The notes under the pieces: generated by a model
Seen by the model: the letters and a program-made list of their open reading frames with translations, nothing else
Told to the model about the DNA's origin: nothing
The model's database searches: none
Position numbers and translations under genes: made by a program
Part shown: piece after piece, positions 31,467-33,560 of the stretch
How the letters are laid out: the number at the start of each line of letters is the position of its first letter
How positions within the stretch are numbered: position 1 is the stretch's first letter
Assembly (NCBI GenBank): GCA_902796855.1
Contig: CADBQN010000014.1
Coordinates: forward strand, 1 to 33,560
Reading direction: 5' to 3'
DNA length: 33,560 bases
Source: an uncultured Bacillota bacterium
Lineage (GTDB): Bacteria > Bacillota > Dehalobacteriia > UBA7702

Positions 31467-32972
31467 ATGAATATCCGGGAAGCGAAAGAACAGATCAAAA
31501 ACACGGTCACGGCCTATCTGCGCAAAGACGGGCGCGGACAATATCTGATGGAGGCGAAGCGCCAGCGGCCGGTCTTTCTCACCGGCGCGCCGGGGATCGG
31601 CAAGACCGCCATCATGGAACAGATCGCCGGCGAGCTCAACATCGGTCTCGTCTCCTACTCCATGATCCACCACACCCGTCAGAGCGCCCTGGGGCTCCCC
31701 TACATCGTCGAGAAGACCTACGGCGGGAACCGCGTTTCCGTCTCCGAATACACGATGAGCGAGATCATCGCCGCCGTTTACGACCTGATGGCCGATACCG
31801 GCGTCAGCGAGGGAATCCTCTTCCTCGACGAGGTCAACTGCGTCTCCGAGACGCTGGCCCCGGCGATGCTCCAGTTTTTGCAGTTCAAGACCTTCGGCCG
31901 CCACGCCCTCCCCGAGGGCTGGATCGTGGTGACGGCGGGGAACCCGCCGGAATACAACCGCGCCGCCCGCCGCTTTGATATCGTCACCCTGGACCGCCTC
32001 AAAGTCATGGAGGTGGAGCCGGATCTCCCCGCCTGGAAGGAATACGCCTACGAACGCGGGGCCCATCCGGCGGTCACCGCCTATCTCGACGTCCGCCGGG
32101 AGGATTTCTGCCGCGTGGAGACCACCGTCGACGGCGTCTCCTTCGTCACGCCCCGGGGCTGGGACGATCTCTCGGAAATGATGAAGGAATACGACCTCTG
32201 CGGCATCCCCGTCGACGCGGCGCTCATCGGCCAATACCTCCGCGACCGCCGCGTCGCCAAGGACTTTTTCGCCTATTACGAGCTCTACCGCAAATACGAA
32301 AAGGATTACAGCGTCGCCGCCATTCCCGCCGGGACGGCTTCGGCGGAGATGATCGCCAAAGCCAAAGAAGCCGGTTTTGACGAGCGGCTGAGCCTCGTCA
32401 GCCTCGTCATCGCCGCCCTCCACGCCGAAACCGGCGCCGTCGCCGACGGCGAGACGGCACTGCTGCTCCGCCGGGACGCCCTCCGCCGGATCGGGGCCGG
32501 GCGAAAAGAGGGCAAAACCACCGCCGCCCTGCTGACCTCGGAACGGGAAGCGGCGGCGAAACGGCTCCGCTCGGCGAAAGCCGCCTCCTCGCTGACGAAA
32601 CGGGACCGCGCCGCCCTGACGGAAGCCGCGGAACGCTGGCGGGACTGCCTGGCGGACGAGACCTTTGCCGCCGCCGGCGACGAAGAACAGTTCCGGCGTC
32701 TTCGGGACGGCTACGAAGAGGACGTCGCCGCCCTCACCGCCCGGGTCGAGCAGACCCGGGATTCCCTGGACAACGCCTTTTCCTTTATGGAGCGGGCCTT
32801 CGGCGACGGCAGCGAGATGCTGATCTTCGTCACGGAACTGACCATCCACCGGGACACCGTGGCCTTTATCAGCCGCTACGGCTGCGACAAATACTTTGAA
32901 CACGATCAAAAGCTCCTCTTTTACGACAGAAAAACGGAGCTGCGGGAGGCCCTCGCCGCGCTGGAAGAGTGA
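31467..32972 (+). CDS. MoxR-family AAA+ ATPase
   Basis: A 501-aa cytoplasmic ATPase. It has Walker A GAPGIGKT (40-47), Walker B ILFLDEVN (117-124), and a sensor-1 region VVTAGNPPEYNRAARRFD (written as VVTAGNPPEYN). The long C-terminal part after about residue 270 is alpha-helical, charged and probably coiled-coil, longer than the usual 320-350 aa MoxR. The start at ATG 31467 has AAGGAG four bases upstream, 16 nt after the LRR gene. MoxR ATPases typically remodel or insert cofactors into targets together with VWA proteins, matching the first gene of this operon. Confidence 0.9.
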   Translation: MNIREAKEQIKNTVTAYLRKDGRGQYLMEAKRQRPVFLTGAPGIGKTAIMEQIAGELNIGLVSYSMIHHTRQSALGLPYIVEKTYGGNRVSVSEYTMSEIIAAVYDLMADTGVSEGILFLDEVNCVSETLAPAMLQFLQFKTFGRHALPEGWIVVTAGNPPEYNRAARRFDIVTLDRLKVMEVEPDLPAWKEYAYERGAHPAVTAYLDVRREDFCRVETTVDGVSFVTPRGWDDLSEMMKEYDLCGIPVDAALIGQYLRDRRVAKDFFAYYELYRKYEKDYSVAAIPAGTASAEMIAKAKEAGFDERLSLVSLVIAALHAETGAVADGETALLLRRDALRRIGAGRKEGKTTAALLTSEREAAAKRLRSAKAASSLTKRDRAALTEAAERWRDCLADETFAAAGDEEQFRRLRDGYEEDVAALTARVEQTRDSLDNAFSFMERAFGDGSEMLIFVTELTIHRDTVAFISRYGCDKYFEHDQKLLFYDRKTELREALAALEE

Positions 32973-33012
32973 CAAAGCGCGCAATATTTTTCAATACAGC
33001 GGCTCCCGAATC

Positions 33013-33021
33013 TGATACAAT
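33013..33021 (+). promoter_or_regulatory. Extended -10 promoter of the cupin gene
   Basis: TGATACAAT fits an extended -10 (TGN plus TACAAT). No clear -35 is present. It lies 24 nt before the ATG at 33045, with AAAGGAGG between. Confidence 0.4.
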
Positions 33022-33044
33022 CGGGAAAAAGGAGGAAAAAAGCA

Positions 33045-33437
33045 ATGGACAACAAAGCGTTTTACGAGTTATTTGAAAAGGGGAAACTGGTCCTGCCCGA
33101 AGGAGAAAAGAACTTTGCCGACCTCCCCTGGAATCCCCATAAAAAATTCGAGGGCGTGGAGCTGAAACACATCGTCACCTCGGAAGATACCGGCGGCGCC
33201 TACAGTTATCACCTGATCCGCGTCGCTCCCGGCAAGAGCATCGGGGAGCACAGCCACCACAACCAGGTGGAGACCCACGAGGTCATCGCCGGCAAAGGCA
33301 CCTGTATCAACGGCGGCGCCGAATACGAGTACGAACCCGGCTGCGTCACGATCTTTCGGGCGGACACGGTCCATCAGGTCATCGCCGGGGACGAAGGCGT
33401 GATGGTCTTCGCCAAATTCTTCCCCGCCCTGAAATAA
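33045..33437 (+). CDS. Small cupin-domain protein
   Basis: A 130-aa single-domain cupin (cupin_2 type). The metal site is visible as GEHSHHNQVETHEV in the first motif (His residues and Glu) and HQVIAGDEG in the second, with GKGTCINGG between them. Such proteins bind a divalent metal and are isomerases, dioxygenases or small-molecule sensors; substrate cannot be inferred. The ATG at 33045 follows AAAGGAGG. It stands alone after the MoxR gene, 72 bases away and with its own promoter, and is followed by an insertion sequence. Confidence 0.87.
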   Translation: MDNKAFYELFEKGKLVLPEGEKNFADLPWNPHKKFEGVELKHIVTSEDTGGAYSYHLIRVAPGKSIGEHSHHNQVETHEVIAGKGTCINGGAEYEYEPGCVTIFRADTVHQVIAGDEGVMVFAKFFPALK

Positions 33438-33475
33438 AAGAACCACAAAACAAACAGACCCCTGTTTCCGTATTT

Positions 33476-33560
33476 TGAACTGCACCCCATTTGTTAGACA
33501 AGTATGGTATACTACTAACAAGTGGGGTGTTGTTATATGCCAAAAGGAATATCAAACAAG
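33476..33560 (+). mobile_element. Left end of an IS3-like insertion sequence (partial)
   Basis: TGAACTGCACCCC (33476-33488) followed by ATTTGTTAGAC resembles the terminal inverted repeat of IS3-family (IS150-group) elements. An extended -10 (TGGTATACT) and a start codon follow within 60 bases, the usual compact layout of these elements. Base composition drops relative to the flank. The right end is outside the window, so the family is inferred from the end and layout only. Confidence 0.55.
33537..33560 (+). CDS. Transposase orfA, first eight codons
   Basis: ATG at 33537 begins MPKGISNK and runs off the right edge of the window. A GGGGTG lies upstream. Position just inside the IS terminal repeat suggests the helix-turn-helix transposase subunit; eight residues cannot prove it. 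Confidence 0.4.

Noticed and set aside
33445-33470. AAACAG / CTGTTT hairpin after the cupin gene as a terminator
   Set aside because: Six weak pairs and no T-run directly after the stem.
1-33560. tRNA, rRNA, CRISPR array or prophage
   Set aside because: No cloverleaf, regular spaced repeats, or phage structural genes were recognised.

Overview
The window looks like a chromosomal segment of a GC-rich, endospore-forming member of the Bacillota (Clostridia- or Negativicutes-like). Evidence is a complete spoIIGA-sigE pair, spoIIID, the cdaA-glmM-glmS wall-precursor operon, two CsaB-type pyruvyl transferase homologues with two MurJ flippase homologues, a TagO/WecA-type transferase and a DUF5693 protein. 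The genus cannot be fixed from sequence alone. No rRNA, tRNA or CRISPR was seen. Most genes lie on the minus strand.

Layout. 1-147: 5' part of a small Cys-rich membrane protein behind a Fur-family box. 350-3521: ornithine carbamoyltransferase (minus), a divergent 94-aa protein that looks leaderless, and a phosphohexomutase. 3528-8802 (minus): a membrane-anchored endonuclease/exonuclease/phosphatase-fold protein, then the operon cdaA - 36-codon CdaR-like anchor - glmM - glmS. 8954-11056 (minus): spoIIID, spoIIGA and sigE. 11325-12470 (plus): a stand-alone APH/choline-kinase-fold gene with a full-consensus promoter, a leader hairpin and a strong terminator.

12617-23189 (minus) runs, in transcription order, from a strong promoter with a perfect 23-bp palindrome: GlpA-like FAD dehydrogenase, pyridine-nucleotide oxidoreductase, DUF1667 protein, a large Ser-rich surface protein, a DUF5693 membrane protein, and an 888-aa CsaB-MurJ fusion. 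23380-28690 (minus) is a second envelope operon: a CsaB paralogue that has lost its active-site motifs, a free-standing MurJ, TagO/WecA and a three-SH3 anchored protein. The csaB-murJ unit therefore occurs twice, once as adjacent genes with a degenerate CsaB and once as one polypeptide with an intact CsaB.

29076-32972 (plus) is a tightly coupled triad: a metallopeptidase-like/VWA protein, a BspA-type leucine-rich-repeat protein and a MoxR AAA+ ATPase. A cupin gene follows, and the window ends inside the left end of an IS3-like insertion sequence.

The strongest candidates for undescribed biology are the CsaB-MurJ fusion and its split, degenerate paralogue pair, the CdaR reduced to a membrane-anchor micropeptide, the VWA-LRR-MoxR triad, and the apparently highly expressed orphan phosphotransferase. 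Functions are inferred from recalled family motifs; no database search was run.
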